A stretch of DNA of 64,000 bases, taken from Meandrina meandrites (taxonomy: Eukaryota; Cnidaria; Anthozoa; Scleractinia; Meandrinidae). This document shows positions 1 through 12,731 of this stretch, piece by piece. A program made the translations under genes and the position numbers. The stretch is from the NCBI GenBank assembly GCA_963693305.1, contig OY855905.1, forward strand, positions 28,292,937 to 28,356,936, given 5' to 3'. Under the pieces are notes generated by a model, which did not search any database, was not told the origin of the DNA, and was given only the letters and a program-made list of their open reading frames with translations. Numbering within the stretch: the first letter of the stretch is position 1; each line of letters begins with the position of its first letter.

Positions 1-3000
1 CCCCATTTCATCATGCTGCAATGGGCGGGAAAATGACAAATATACTACACTTAATGGAACTTGGAGCTGATATTTGGAAGGAGAGTAATGATTTGTATTC
101 AGCAATTCATTTGGCTGCTCAAAATGGTCACACAGAGGTCGTTCGTTTTTTACTAGAGTGCGGAGCAGATGCGAAAAAAGTAACTTTTTTTGAGTCGACA
201 CCTCTCATGTTAGCAGCACACAACGGACACCTTGAAACCATTGAATTGTTGCTAAAGAATGGAGGAAATTCAGATAGAGGTGATTGTTGGGGTCAGTTGC
301 CACTGCACGTGTCTCATCACTTAGAGCTGGTCCGTTTTTTTGTTGAGCGAGGTGCTGTTGTTAATGCAAGAGATGATGGCGGACGAACGCCGCTACATAC
401 CGCTGCTGACGAAGGCCAGTGTGATACAATCGACTACCTTTTAGATCATGGCGCCTTTATCAACGCACGAGACGAAAATGGGTTTTCATCCTTATTTTAT
501 GCTTTGCGCGCCGGACATGCTGCTGCTGCTAAGTTTTTGATTGACAAAGGTTGTGAAGTCAATCTTACGAATGGAGATTCTAGCTTTCTATTAGTATCAG
601 CTGCAGAAGATGGTCTCACAAATGTTTTACAACTTCTTTTTGACATGGGTTTCTCCGTGGATACAGTCGGTAGAGATAGAAGAACACCCCTAATGGCGGC
701 GGCTGAGGCTGGGCAATGTGATGCGGTCGCTTTTCTCTTAGACCACGGAGCAAACATCAATGGAATTGATGCCAGTTGTGCTGGATTTAAAAAAAGGTGG
801 TGGTTATCACATGGTGGTTATCACAGGGCGAAGCAGAGCATTCTACCTTTGCATTGTGCCTTAAAAGCTGGGCAAGGTGAGGTGGCTAAACTTTTGATAG
901 AGCGTGGGGCCGATACGTCGGACGCTGTATCTCTTGCAGAACTTGCTCTTAAGTCCGGACTATTTGATATTCCCCAACTAATTGCCAGACCTGATAACTT
1001 TAATTTGGACAAACTCTTCCAAGATGGTGAAACTTCTGAAACTGACCTCGGCAGCTGTTCGTGGAGACTATGATTCAGTTCTGCGTCTTCTACAAAAGGG
1101 TGTGAATGTAAGTGCTACGAATATGTTTGGAGACACAGCTCTTTCTTCCGTCTTTCGATATACAAAACGCACTCGTGTGATGGACATCTTTGAGCTTCTT
1201 TTTACCTTTGGTGCGGACATTAATATCAAGAATGACAGATCTGAAACGCCTCTTTTTACAGCTGCCAAAATTAATTTCAACGAAGCAGCTGAGCTTCTTC
1301 TTGAACTTAGATGTGAAACAGCAAGTGCGGATACGTTAATTATTTTCCTCTTCACTACGCTTCCGTAAGCAACAATGACAAACTTACTGAGATGCTACTT
1401 CGCTGTGGCGTTGATGCCAATATTAAAACTGGTCGCGATGAGATGACTGCCTAACATGTAGCTGCACTTTACAATAGTGTCCACTCAGCTTTGGTGTTGT
1501 TAGAACATGGTGTTGGCACTGAAGTCACAAATGGGTGTGGTCAAACAGCCCTCGCTATGGCGGCAGCTGTTGGTCGTTTTCCTGTGGTTTAGTTATTAGT
1601 GCAACGGGGAAGCAATGTTCATGCAAAGGACAAATTTGGAAAAACTCCTCTCATACTTACCGTAGAGAGTTTACGTTGTGGGGAGTTTGAAGCTATTCCT
1701 TTGCTCAAAACATTGTTTGATCATGGGAGTTGTGTCAATGTGACTGATGACTATGGAAGATGTCCCATTCATCACATACCTTCAAGTGCCACGACAGAAG
1801 TCTGTGATCTTCTTTTACACTATGGATCAGGTGTTGACATGCCAGATAAAAACGGAGAGAGGCCATTGCACTTTGAAGCATCAGTAGGTAACGCAGCTTG
1901 TACAGAGTGGTTCCTTCAGCAAGGTGCCAACGTGTTAGCCTTGGACATGGCAAATCGAACCCCTCTTCATGCAGCTGCCTATGGGGGCCACAGCGAGTGC
2001 GTCGAATTGTTGATTCAATATGATGCTGACATCCATTTAGTTGACTACCAGGGCTGGTTGCCTTTGCATTTTGCGGCCGCAGGAAGCCATTTTAATGTCG
2101 TCGAGGTTTTACTTTAAAATGGCAGTGATATTACAGCTGTTGACAAAAAGGGGAGAAGTGTGTTTCATTTGGCAGCGAAAAGCGGCTGCACAGATTTGGT
2201 TGAATATCTCATTCGTCATGCTGCTGACATTAATGCAACAGATTTTAGTGGAAGAACAGTGTTTGGGGCCTTACTGGATTGTAAAATATCAATGTTTTGG
2301 AAGTATTTTATCAGAATGTTTCTTGAGAATGGAGGTGATAAGCATGCTGTCGATGTTGTGACTAATCGAACTACTCTTCATGTTGCCGCAGCAACGGATC
2401 TTATAGCTACTGTGGACTGGCTCTTGGACCAAGAACTGGATCTGGAGGCAAGGGACAAAAATGGAGACACGCCTCTCCACAGGGCAGCAGCTCATGGAAC
2501 TCCCGAAATGATTCAAAGACTTCTTGATAGAGGAGCAGACTTGACCGCTGTTAACAACAGACATCAAACGCCATTTTTAGTGAGCGTTGCTGCTAATAGC
2601 TCTTCACAAGCATCCAATACTTTGATAACGAACGGAAGCAAAATTAACGTTGCAGATAAATATGACAACACGGCCCTTCATTTTGCCGTTAGTAATCCTT
2701 CTCTACTTGAAACGATTATTAGCAATGGTGGAGATGTTAATGCAGCCAACAAGTTTGGCTTCACTCCTCTTCATCAGGCTGGTTACGAAACATTTCCAAC
2801 AAGTTCCACCAGCCTTCTATTGAAGGCCGGGGCCAATGTGATCAGCGCGGAGATACCCCTCTTCGCGTAGCCATTGCACGAGGCAGAGAGGCAGTTGCTG
2901 TTTCTAATAACAGAGGGGAGCGATGTTAATGCTGTTGATGAACTGGGTAGTACGCCTCTTCATCTTGCCGCTTTGTTTACTAAGGACAAGTCGCTTGTAA

Positions 3001-3121
3001 GATCTCTTTTGAAGAATGGAAGCAATCTCGAAGCTGTAGATTATAAAGGCAGTACTCCTCTACTTGTAGGCTGCAGTTCAGGGAGTAAAGAAGCCATTTC
3101 AGTTATGATTGATCACGGAAG

Positions 3122-4482
3122 GTAAGAAGGAGAATACATTTTGCCTTTCTAAGGATTTATGCTAGGCTGTCGTAAGTCATGATAACAGTACACTCAATTG
3201 TTAATGATTTAAAATTTGGCTTTGTAAAACATCTTTCCACTGTTAATTTCTTTTGCCCCGTCAGTTGATTGCAGACATAGTACTCGCTACATTTGTGACC
3301 CTCTCAAGCATATATCACGAGTAATGACAGTAGGTGCTACATTTACCAATACTGAGGAAAACTTACAAACAACAATAAGACCAGTGACGGCATACAATAA
3401 ATGTGCCCTTTCTCGACCAAAGGCTGATTTTAGGTTAACTTGATCTAGATGACCCCCTTATTTTCCATGAATTCACTGAAGTAACGTTTGACCGTAATAT
3501 AATTAAGTTTAAAAACTCTCATTATCTCACAAAATCTGCTTTTGTGCCTATCGCGGGATACGCGCGGATGGTTTAGTTGAACGCATGTTTCCATTACATT
3601 TTAGTTTTTAGCATTTTTAACCTAATTAACCGAGAATATATTGAGTTTACACTAAAATGGCAACAGTAATTTAATACTTACGGCAATTTACTTCCAATCA
3701 GTGGTACCTCGGGATTCGAATACTTCGCTCGCAAAGCCTCAAATTTACCATACATTATGATTGTTTAGCGGGAAAAAAGCATGGTAACTCCCTCGTTTTA
3801 TCTTTTATTTTTGTTGTACTAGACATAATTAACAACTGAAAAGTTTCCGAAAAATTTCGTTATAACTTCTTTTTCGATGGAATTACCACAAGTTCAAAAG
3901 GACGAGCTATATATTTCATGATCAACCCCTTTAGGGTTTTTCTTTTGCTGGATTGCTTTTTGGCGTTTCGAAGGGGACTTTTGAAGAAGCTCCAACGATG
4001 AGGTACGCAAAAAGGGGAACATACCCTAAGAATTCCTTTTCGTGTACCATAAATATAAACACAGTTTTCTAGCCCGCACAATTAGAGACTGGAACTTGTT
4101 ACCTAATTCGAACCTAATCAAGTTATTGAAGTGCGATCAGTGGAGACTTTTAAAAAGGCCGGCATGCACTATGTCTGAATAACGCTGAACCCGGACACTT
4201 TTTATCACTCGCACCTAGTACATATTTTAATACTTGCACTTGCACATTTGAAAATCGGCGGTGATGGGCTATGCTCTTTGCAGATTATAGAGTTAGATGT
4301 AGATGTTGAATTTCATAAAAGCACCTTTCTCTGTATTAGCTTAGAAGGGATTGTATATGGGAAGGAGAAAATGAGTAAGGAAGAAGAGTTTCCTCAATTT
4401 TCTAGCGATTTCTTTAAGTATTATCGATAAACTGTTTTATTATTACATGGTGTAAACATTTTAATTGTAGCTTTGTTTGCAG
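3122..4482 (+). other. Intron of the ankyrin gene
   Basis: GT-AG intron of about 1.36 kb between the two ankyrin exons. Apart from the LINE remnant at 4033-4182 I see no coding signal. Short open frames here (for example 4248-4430) lack any recognisable domain. Confidence 0.75.
4033..4182 (+). mobile_element. 3' end of a LINE (non-LTR) reverse transcriptase ORF, remnant
   Basis: A 50-codon open stretch ends in TAA and contains YKHSFLARTIRDWNLLP. This resembles the extreme C-terminus of CR1/RTE-like LINE polyproteins in cnidarians, where SFFPRTIRDWN-LP is typical. The rest of the element is not visible upstream, so this is a 5'-truncated or decayed copy inside the ankyrin intron. Family assignment is by memory of the motif only. 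Confidence 0.6.
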
Positions 4483-4993
4483 CAATCTCGAGGTTAGAGA
4501 ATACAAAGGATGTATTCCGCTACACCTCTGCACAGTTTTTGATCAGAAGCCCACTGCTCGACTGCTTCTCGAACGCGGTGCAGACGTAGAGAGTAGAGAT
4601 GGTGAAGGAAGCACTCCTCTACATCTTGCTTCAGCTTTCAGTGATGTGGTCATGGTTCGTCTGTTTCTTAAGCATGGAGCTAATGTGAACGCAAGGGATT
4701 CTGAAGGCAGCATTGCTCTCCACACAGCCTCTGCACTTGGCAAGACGGAAATCGTGCGCGTCTTAATTAATGCAGGCAGTGATGTCAATGCGCTTGATGC
4801 TAGTGGAAACACACCGCTGCACGTGTCTGCAGGCTCTGGTCACATTGACGTAGTGCGCTTGTTGCTGGAAAATGGAGCAGATTTGTATTCAGTCAACACT
4901 GAAGGGCTTACACCGGCTGAATGTGCTAAATTGTTTGCTCACAATGAAGTGGAGAAGGTCTCAGTTGAAGAGAAGTGCTGCATGAATAGATGA

Positions 4994-7160
4994 AACGCGG
5001 TTTGAACTGAAATTCGGTCACAAAAAATAATAAGAACTAACTTGACCCTGTTTTACCTGCTTTGAAAACAAATTTACAGTTAGCTCATCTCTTTATTTAC
5101 TTAGGTGTTTTAAGTTTTTATTGGGTTATTATGTCACGACTCGTTTCGACCTATCGTAGGAAAATGTGTTACTTAAAATTTAATAAAATAAAGTAATTCA
5201 TGAGGTTAATGTTGGACTGTCACATTAACAAATTTCGATAAATCAGTTACAAAGAAGGTGAATCCTAAACAAGTACGTTTTCTTCGTGCAGTCAACTATT
5301 TAAATTCTTATTCAATTCCATCCTATATGAAACCATAGTTTTGTAGTACGACAAGTGAGAATGTTCTTACTGTGTTATCTGCGGTTTGACCATCCTCTGG
5401 AGTTCGCTCGCTTGCTCTTGTACACTTCCGTTCGCACCGATTTTCCTGCTCGGCTTACTTTACTTGCTTGACGGACAATTTAAAGTACAGATAAAACAAA
5501 TAAATCAAGGCACATTTTTTCTTAGTTGAAATAAAATAACCCAGTTAGGTCTTGTTTTCTAGCACTGAAGTGGAATTGTTTATGCATACCTTTTTTATTT
5601 TTTTCTAGTCGATTATACGCGTGCATTCAATCTCTGTTTTCCGGTCGACATTGAATACTTTGATACGTTTACATTATCATTTTCTTTAATTAACAATGTG
5701 GGAGAAAAAGGTTCTCTAAAGCAAACAGTTTGTTCAGGTAAATTAAATTCTCATCTTGTTATAAGTGAAAGAAGATTAAAGAAACTCATTAGAGCTTCGA
5801 ATTTTAATTAAAATGTTGTAGGCGTTTCTTCAACTTTAATTATCCACATTTTGCTTTGATTTATCGGATTGGCTCACCGAAATGCGTATTTGCTATCCCA
5901 CCCTTTAATGAAGCTTATATCACGCAAAACCAAGGTCGGCCGGCTTTCTCAAATCGAAGGACCACAGTAGCTGAAAAGCGAGGAGTGCAGTTTTCACTTC
6001 ACCAAAGGTAAAATAGCTACTTATTCGTATGCCTTATTTGCATCTTGACTACTCTGTTTCTTCTCTTCGTTTGAAAAAAAAAATGAAAATCAGTTTTGTC
6101 CACTGTTGACTCGGAGGACTTGCCTTCTTCCGGAGATTTTGTAAAATAGATTTCCGTCATTAAAAGCAACTGATGGCTTCATCGCATTTGAATTTTGTAA
6201 TCTTGGTAAAACGGACTTACGTCGGTTTCAAAGCTTGCCACCAGCAAATTCACAAGTGCTTCGTTCTTTAAGCGCCTTGATATTCTACATGGGTAGAGCA
6301 ACGCCCTCTTAGAGAAACCAAATGCAGATCTTTTGTACAAGAGTTAAAAAATCCAAACCTTATCAGTGTAATGGTGCTAAAGGCGGTGTAAAAAAGTGTA
6401 ATGCCAAAGATAGATGGCTTTGTAAAGGTTTAAAGTCTAATGAAAGATACGTAACGTGATGCTGCACACTACACTTCATGTATTCCAATAATACATGCAA
6501 CGCGTTCAGAGTCAGTTTGGTATTGGCTTTTAAGCCGACCATGTTCACATGGGAGAAAATAGCAGTCAAGGTCACTTTCAATAATCCCTCGGAAAGATCA
6601 AGAGGAATAGAACTGATTGTTCACGCTGTACGGCACTCATCTCTAGGAAAAAAAATCGATGCCCATTTGAGATATTCGACTGGAATTTTTATTAATGCTC
6701 AGTTTCTTGTTGGAAGCCAAACCTGAAGCCCTCAGTGAACAAGCTCTTGGCTTTTGACTCCAGGTAGCTTTACTTCATCGACAGCCCCAGGGTTTAGAAT
6801 TTTGGTTTCAACTGAGTTTTTCCGCTGTAGATGTAAATGAAACACTCCGAAATCAGCCAATGGACGGATTAAAATTACCCTTCCCAAGTTGTTTTTTGCT
6901 ATCAAGTTCTTTTTTCAATTTGTTTTAGCACCAAATTCAGAGTGCCTCATCAGTGCCTACGAAGTTAATTTTTTTGTTCCAAAAAACAACTATTACGTTT
7001 GCTCGTTTACTGAATTCTTTGAGCGTCTTGTTGAACTCGGTGCTGACTTTGCAGATCTGCAATACACAACTTTAAATTGATCTTTTCATTCTTTCGCACA
7101 GTTTCAACTTAAACGCGAAGAGTTGACAGCGAAGAAGAAACAGAAATCTGCTTTGCTACG
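4994..7160. other. Intergenic DNA upstream of GPCR copy 1
   Basis: AT-rich sequence with no supported gene. Short open frames at 6478-6726 and 6889-7080 have no recognisable domain. A pyrimidine tract ending in cgcacag at about 7100 is a plausible acceptor for a 5'-UTR intron of the receptor at 7161, matching the arrangement seen before copies 3 and 4. Confidence 0.5.
5182..5192 (+). terminator. Candidate poly(A) signals of the ankyrin gene
   Basis: Two overlapping AATAAA hexamers lie about 190 bases downstream of the ankyrin stop codon. This is a plausible 3' end, but no transcript evidence is available. Confidence 0.35.
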
Positions 7161-8186
7161 ATGCCTTCCTTGGACGAGTATCCTCAGCTTGTCACTGACT
7201 TAGCTCAACGTAGCACGCCAATAAAGATATTGGAATCTACTGTCCTTATTATCCTCATCATCTTAGCCTTCGTTGGTAACGTTATGATCTGTATTGCAGT
7301 ACTCAAGGTCGCTCGTCTCCGCACAGTTCCAAACATGTTTATAACAAACTTAGCAGTCAGCGACATTTTAATGGCGGTCGTTTGTATGCCAATTTCTCTA
7401 CATGTGCTTATATCAAGCCAGTGGCCCTTTAGTTCTGTGGTGTGTGATCTCCAAGGGTTTTTCATCTTTTCGTTCGGGATAGTTTCGCAGGTTAACATGT
7501 CGGTAATTGCTGTAAATCGTTATTTCGCCGTTTGTCGTCCATTTGACTGCAAAGTCATCTTCACCAAGAGAAATGTTTTGTTGATAATTGCCCTTCTCTG
7601 GATTTTGCCAAGTATCGCAAGTGTTCCTCCTTTGGCGGGCTGTGGATATTACGCTTTTAACGGAGGAAAAGCGTTTTGCATTTACCCTTTCAACGTCAAC
7701 ATTATCTACACAACGATTGTCCAGCTACTTTTCATCGCATTTCCAATGGGACTCATCGCATTCAGCTACACGAAGTGCTTCTTGGCGATAAGATCCAGCA
7801 GCCGACAAGTAGCGCAAATGGAGGAAAATCCACACCCAGCCAATCAAGAGTCAAGAAAAGCGCGCGAAATTCGCTCCACTTGGACAATGATGTTCGCCAC
7901 TCTGGGTTTCAGTTTGTGTTGGCTACCAGTTTCTGTAATTGACTTTATTGATACGTTCACCGGAGGTGGGAATTTACCGCGCCAACTGTTCATGCTGAAC
8001 GCTTTCCTTATCTATACTTCATGTACCATCAACCCTTTCATCTATTGGCTGACAAATCGCGATTTTAGAAACGCCTACCGGGAAGTGTTATCGTGCAGGG
8101 GAAGAAATGAAGTAATCGTGTTAAGCGGGACGTCGTACAGCACGCAAAGCACTGCTGGTCAACATACTTTAAATGAACAGCTTTAA
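7161..8186 (+). CDS. Class A (rhodopsin-like) GPCR, tandem copy 1
   Basis: Intronless 341-residue seven-transmembrane receptor at the plasma membrane. Family landmarks are all present: GN in TM1 (N40), NLAVSD in TM2 (D68), W88 in the first extracellular loop, C95 at the top of TM3 paired with the ECL2 cysteine (KAFC), NRY instead of DRY at 119-121, FPMG in TM5, CWLP in TM6, and NPFIY in TM7. The residue six before the NPxxY asparagine, where opsins carry the retinal lysine, is tyrosine, so this is not an opsin. The N-terminus is short with no signal peptide. NRY occurs in melatonin receptors and in many cnidarian orphans; the ligand is unknown. The first ATG of the frame is used (MPSLDEY), equivalent to MVASLDEY in the paralogues. 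Copy 1 is the most divergent: it has GCGYYAF where the others have GWGYYAF, and a longer Ser/Thr-rich tail. AATAAA occurs near 8389. Confidence 0.93.
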   Translation: MPSLDEYPQLVTDLAQRSTPIKILESTVLIILIILAFVGNVMICIAVLKVARLRTVPNMFITNLAVSDILMAVVCMPISLHVLISSQWPFSSVVCDLQGFFIFSFGIVSQVNMSVIAVNRYFAVCRPFDCKVIFTKRNVLLIIALLWILPSIASVPPLAGCGYYAFNGGKAFCIYPFNVNIIYTTIVQLLFIAFPMGLIAFSYTKCFLAIRSSSRQVAQMEENPHPANQESRKAREIRSTWTMMFATLGFSLCWLPVSVIDFIDTFTGGGNLPRQLFMLNAFLIYTSCTINPFIYWLTNRDFRNAYREVLSCRGRNEVIVLSGTSYSTQSTAGQHTLNEQL

Positions 8187-8651
8187 GTTCCTTTCGAAAG
8201 CTGATTACCACTATCCCAGGATTAAAAATTGCTCAAGGTTTTTCAGTGACTTGTACAGAGGTGTTTTCATTGCTTATGTTTCTCTGGAAATTGAGATTAG
8301 TGTGCATCAAAACTGGAGGACAGAAAATATAAACGTAAAACCGAAATGAAAAGCTCTTTTTTAAAAAATAAGGCAGGCTTAAAAACTAAAATAAAAATGC
8401 GTGCTAATGCAGTGGCAGCCAGCCTCCCTAATTTTTTCGGAAATAGCGCATTTTCTTCGATCTGCCGGCGTTATCTTCGCAGAATTCAACATTCATAGTC
8501 AAGCTGGCCCCCACCCTTAGGTGAAAGTTTGGATCCGTCGCTGTAATGGATTAGCGCATTAGCGCCTTGAAATACAGGGCTTTGAGTTGTAATACATGTT
8601 TTTTTCAACCTTGTGTGTATATCTGTGCTCAGTAAAGATATTTGCTGACTT

Positions 8652-8653
8652 TA

Positions 8654-8692
<39 letters not shown>
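8652..8692. repeat. (AAAT)n microsatellite
   Basis: About ten perfect tetranucleotide units follow the 3' region of GPCR copy 1. Confidence 0.9.
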
Positions 8693-8693
<1 letters not shown>

Positions 8694-9297
8694 AAAAGCT
8701 AAAATAATAGGTGAAAGGGGCTTCTTCTATACAATACACAGTCAGCCTATGTTTTCTTCAATGTTGTTGCATTGCCACGTACTTTCCGAAAGAGCCCAAA
8801 ACTTCGTACGGATAAAAGTTCACGATATTGATTTATTTGATATTTTGGAAATCCTTGTCAGCTGACAGGTAAAAATTAGGTCATTTCGTTCTTCATCCTT
8901 TATTCCGTTCAGACCCAAAACTCGAGATTTCAAGACTTAAACAACGTACTGTAAATAAAATTTAATGTAAGGAAGGATATGTACGACAAGTTATACGGCG
9001 TAAAGTTAGTTATGTTACCGATGTTTGTGATCCAAATAAATATAAAACATAACTAAATGAAAAAATTTGTCCAGCCAAGTGTCGAAACGTCAAGGTTTTG
9101 GACCCCAAGATATTTGCCAGGCCAAATCAATTGTTACCTCACCACAATAACTCACGATGGTTGGGCCCAGTTAAAATTTCGGCCATGTCAAAAAATTGTT
9201 TATTTTTTTGTGTATATTTCTAATAGTTATAGGGTTCTGTTGTGTTGTTATTGCGAAAGCTACCTAACTGTCACGGTAGCTCGCTCCGCACGACTGC

Positions 9298-10620
9298 ATA
9301 AATAGGCATCCACAAAGTTTTTCAGCGAAAATTTAGTAGAAATGACAATGTGCGGGTTGAAGCGATAACATACTGTGTCAGTCGTCCAACCAGGGGAGTG
9401 GTATTATGTTCAATTCTAAAACGTTCGCTCGTTTGTTTACCAACATACGTCAGTCTAATACCTGATTCACACCAACAAAAAATGTTAAGTTAAACCAGGT
9501 TTACGAAAATGAAAATCAGCAACAGACAACTGACAGACTAAATTTTACATAGGGTTCAAGTATGCTCTAGCTTGTGCTTTGATTGTGCCAAATTTAAAGT
9601 CGATAAACATCAGTCAGCAACTTCCATAAAAAAAAAAATTAAACCGTGTTTAACTAAACAGCATTTAAACATGTTTAAGCTTTTTCTTTTCCGCATTAAA
9701 AGAAACAAAAAATGCACGGGCCTGATGGTTCTATGTCTCTTGTCTGTCAGCTTCGGAAACTTTTTTTATTGACATCATGTCAAAAGTTGCATTATGAATC
9801 TAATTGTTGTTCTTTGTTTCAAGCTCGCGGCTTCCCGCTAGTTTTGGCGTCGTTTAAGAGTGATATATGTTAATTTCACTTTTTTTTAGCAAAGGAGCCT
9901 ATAGAAGAAAAAATCTGTACCGTTAATGCTGACTTGCACAATACTCCAATCAGTGTATACTTTCAGTGGATGCTCTCCTATTTCAGATTGTCTAGACAAA
10001 TGCGATATCAAACTTTTAAACGTAAGTAGCACCTAGCATAGTTCAACCTGGCTCATTAACTGTTTATGCAAAAACCAAATCCAATGTGGTTTTCTCGCTG
10101 CAGTACGTTTCATTTCTTTCTTCACCCTTGGGCTTATTTTTACTCTCCACAAATTCATACATTTATTTCAAAAAAATATTAATCGGTTAGTGGAGTGAGA
10201 TTGAGCATTATAAAATAAAATAGGCATCCACAGAGTTTTTCAGGGAAAAGTTAGTAAACAATGTGCGGGTTGGAGCGACAACATACAGTGTCAGTCGTCC
10301 ATCCAGGGAAGCAGTAGTATGTTCAATTCTAAAGAGTTCGTTCGTTCGTTTGTTTACATACATACGTCAGTCTAAGAGCGCTTTCTTTTCCGCATTAAAA
10401 GAAACAAAAATTGCACGGGCTTGTTGGTTCTATGTCTCTTGTCTGTCAGCTTCGGAAACTTTTTTATTGACATCATGAATCTAATTGTAGTTCTTTGTTT
10501 CAAGCCCGGTTTTCTCGCTGCGGTGCGTTTCATTTCTTTCTTCAATTCACCCTTGGGCTTAGTTTTACTTTCCACAAATTTATACATTTATTCCAAACAA
10601 ATATTACTGAGTTAGTGTAG
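9298..10620. repeat. Local direct duplication (two diverged copies)
   Basis: Blocks in 9298-10190 recur in 10222-10620: the segment around aggcatccaca-agtttttcag, then ttccgcattaaaagaaac, then tgtctgtcagcttcggaaac, then ttctcgctgc-gt-cgtttc. They are in the same order and orientation, with internal deletions in the second copy. The small open frames inside both are incidental. Confidence 0.75.
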
Positions 10621-12324
10621 TCATGTTCAGTATCATCAGTTGAATCACTTTAAGAAAACAAGGCAGCAGGTGTTTTCTCTTGTGCAAACATTTCTCCATG
10701 TCATTTCAGTTGGAACTTGTAAGAAATTAATACTGAGAATCATTTTCAACCGGAATTTAATTAGGGATGTATGTTCCTAGGATCCAGCCTTTCTTTCCCC
10801 AGTAGACTATCGCCGGCCCTCGGTAGCTTCATGAAATAGATCATTAAAAATGAAAAGGTTTTACTACCGTTTTAATCAAGTTCCAGAGAAATTCTACCTC
10901 CCTCCGTTTTAACCACTGGTGGGTTACTTTTCTCATCGGGGCTAGCTATAGTGTATTGTAACGTCCATTCATTTAAAGATATGACGCTTTATTAAGCGAA
11001 ATTTGTTTGAGTCGGTGAAAAAGTACATTTACGTGTGAAAATTGTCCGTTGTGTTCTTCCGGGGCGAAATAAAACAATAATCATGAAGTATTTACTGTAA
11101 GTTAAAAAAATCTCATAAAGAATATCGGCTCCTTTCGGTAAGTTCATCGTTCCATTTCTAAGAAAAACCGCTAATATGTAATAATCGGAATCTGCGAAAT
11201 GCCGCAAAATTAAGTTTTGTCAAAAAACTAACAGATTGTTGACTTGGCTGAGTCCCGCTTCAATTGCAAGTGCATCGAGGAAAAGAATAGAGTAAACAAA
11301 AGATTACATGCTGGAATTGTAAAAAGTGTCTGATGGAGCAAATACAAAATAGTTTTTTTTCCTTCCCGTTTGTCGGATATTATTTGGTTGAGTTAACATT
11401 ATCGCAGTTTCTCAGTGTACTTTCTTTTATGACCTGTCGGATTTAAGTTAAAAAAAGCAAACAACAACAACACAAGAAAAGCGAGTTGAGTGAACTCACT
11501 TAAGACAGGTAAAAAATCGCGGCATAGCTTACTTTGCGTTTTTTAGAATTAAAGGTGACAGTTGGTGACTTGAATCTCATTTTCGCAGCAACTGTCAGGA
11601 AAAAGTGAAAACAGATGAAAAAGAACTCGACTAAATACAGACTGAAACTTAACTTAAAACAAGACGCCTGTTGGGCGTACACTCCGGCCATTTTAGGGGT
11701 GTGTAGATTCGCGGTTGAATGTATAAAATGTATCGACTAAAGCGTTACAAAGTCTAATTACCATCAACGACGCACATAAAAAAACGAACTTTGCATTTTA
11801 TCTGAAGTTTGAAAATGCAGACATTTGATGGAAACTTGCATCAGCCCTTCAATAAAGCAATTTCCTATTGAAATCCTTGAAAGGCAAAAGTGTTTCCTCA
11901 GTACACAGTGTTCGATCAGTACAGGTTCACTCCAAGGCGAAAGGTTCGCTCACAACACAATGTTCGCTCCCACAAGGCGGAAGGTTCGCTCAGTACACAG
12001 TGTTCACTCCAAGGCAAAAGGTCGCCATTAAACAGTATTCGGCCAGTACTTTTCCACGAGTTTTTCCACGAGCGTGTCCTGTCACGTTGAGCACGTGATA
12101 GGTCCGTGGAAAAGCTCGCCAGCATGCAAGCAAAGCGCCCTAGGATTACGTCACACTATTGCGCAAGAATGCAGAATTCTGGCGACGACGACAGATCAAG
12201 CCGAATTTTCAACTCCTGCAATGACGTCTGATGCGGCTTAGATAAGCTGGCAAAAAGAGATGACTCGGCTCATCCTTGCTTTCGCCATTTAAGTGAACTT
12301 TTTTCAGTAGATCACTGCAAACAG

Positions 12325-12528
<204 letters not shown>

Positions 12529-12731
12529 CATCATGGTTAGTAGTCGTCATTGTAAACGACCTGGTTAGGCTAAAAACATTTTTAAACTGAACGTATTTAT
12601 TCACAGCCATTCAAACTCGACTAATTTGACTTATTAACTTCGACTTTACATTCTCCGTCTGCAGGACCTTATGCACTTGTTTTCATTTACAGCGATTGAT
12701 AGCAGACGAAGAGGTTGTTAACAACCGACAG

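Larger units (their letters stand above)
1..4993 (+). pseudogene. Ankyrin-repeat gene, 5'-truncated by window edge, with disabling lesions
   Basis: The reading frame is already inside an ankyrin repeat at base 3, so the gene starts upstream of the window. Exon A (to 3121) encodes about 25-30 tandem ankyrin repeats with recurring G-TPLH-A and LL--GAD/NVN signatures; exon B (4483-4993) adds about five more and ends in TGA. The donor at 3122 (gtaaga) and acceptor at 4481-4482 (cag) join to rebuild a serine codon, giving HG-SNLE in phase. Lesions in exon A: frameshifts near 1035-1060, 1325-1340, 2840 and 2905, and in-frame stops at 1452-1454 (TAA), 1590-1592 (TAG) and 2115-2117 (TAA). Repeat-like protein resumes after each lesion. 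The two shifts near 2840 and 2905 cancel each other. Ankyrin arrays are protein-binding scaffolds; no enzymatic or membrane domain is visible here. Poly(A) signals lie at 5182-5192. A recent pseudogene is most likely; assembly error is the alternative. Confidence 0.75.

Noticed and set aside
12696..12731. Upstream TTG starts for GPCR copies 2, 3 and 4
   Set aside because: TTG is not a normal animal start, and a good ATG aligns with the paralogues.
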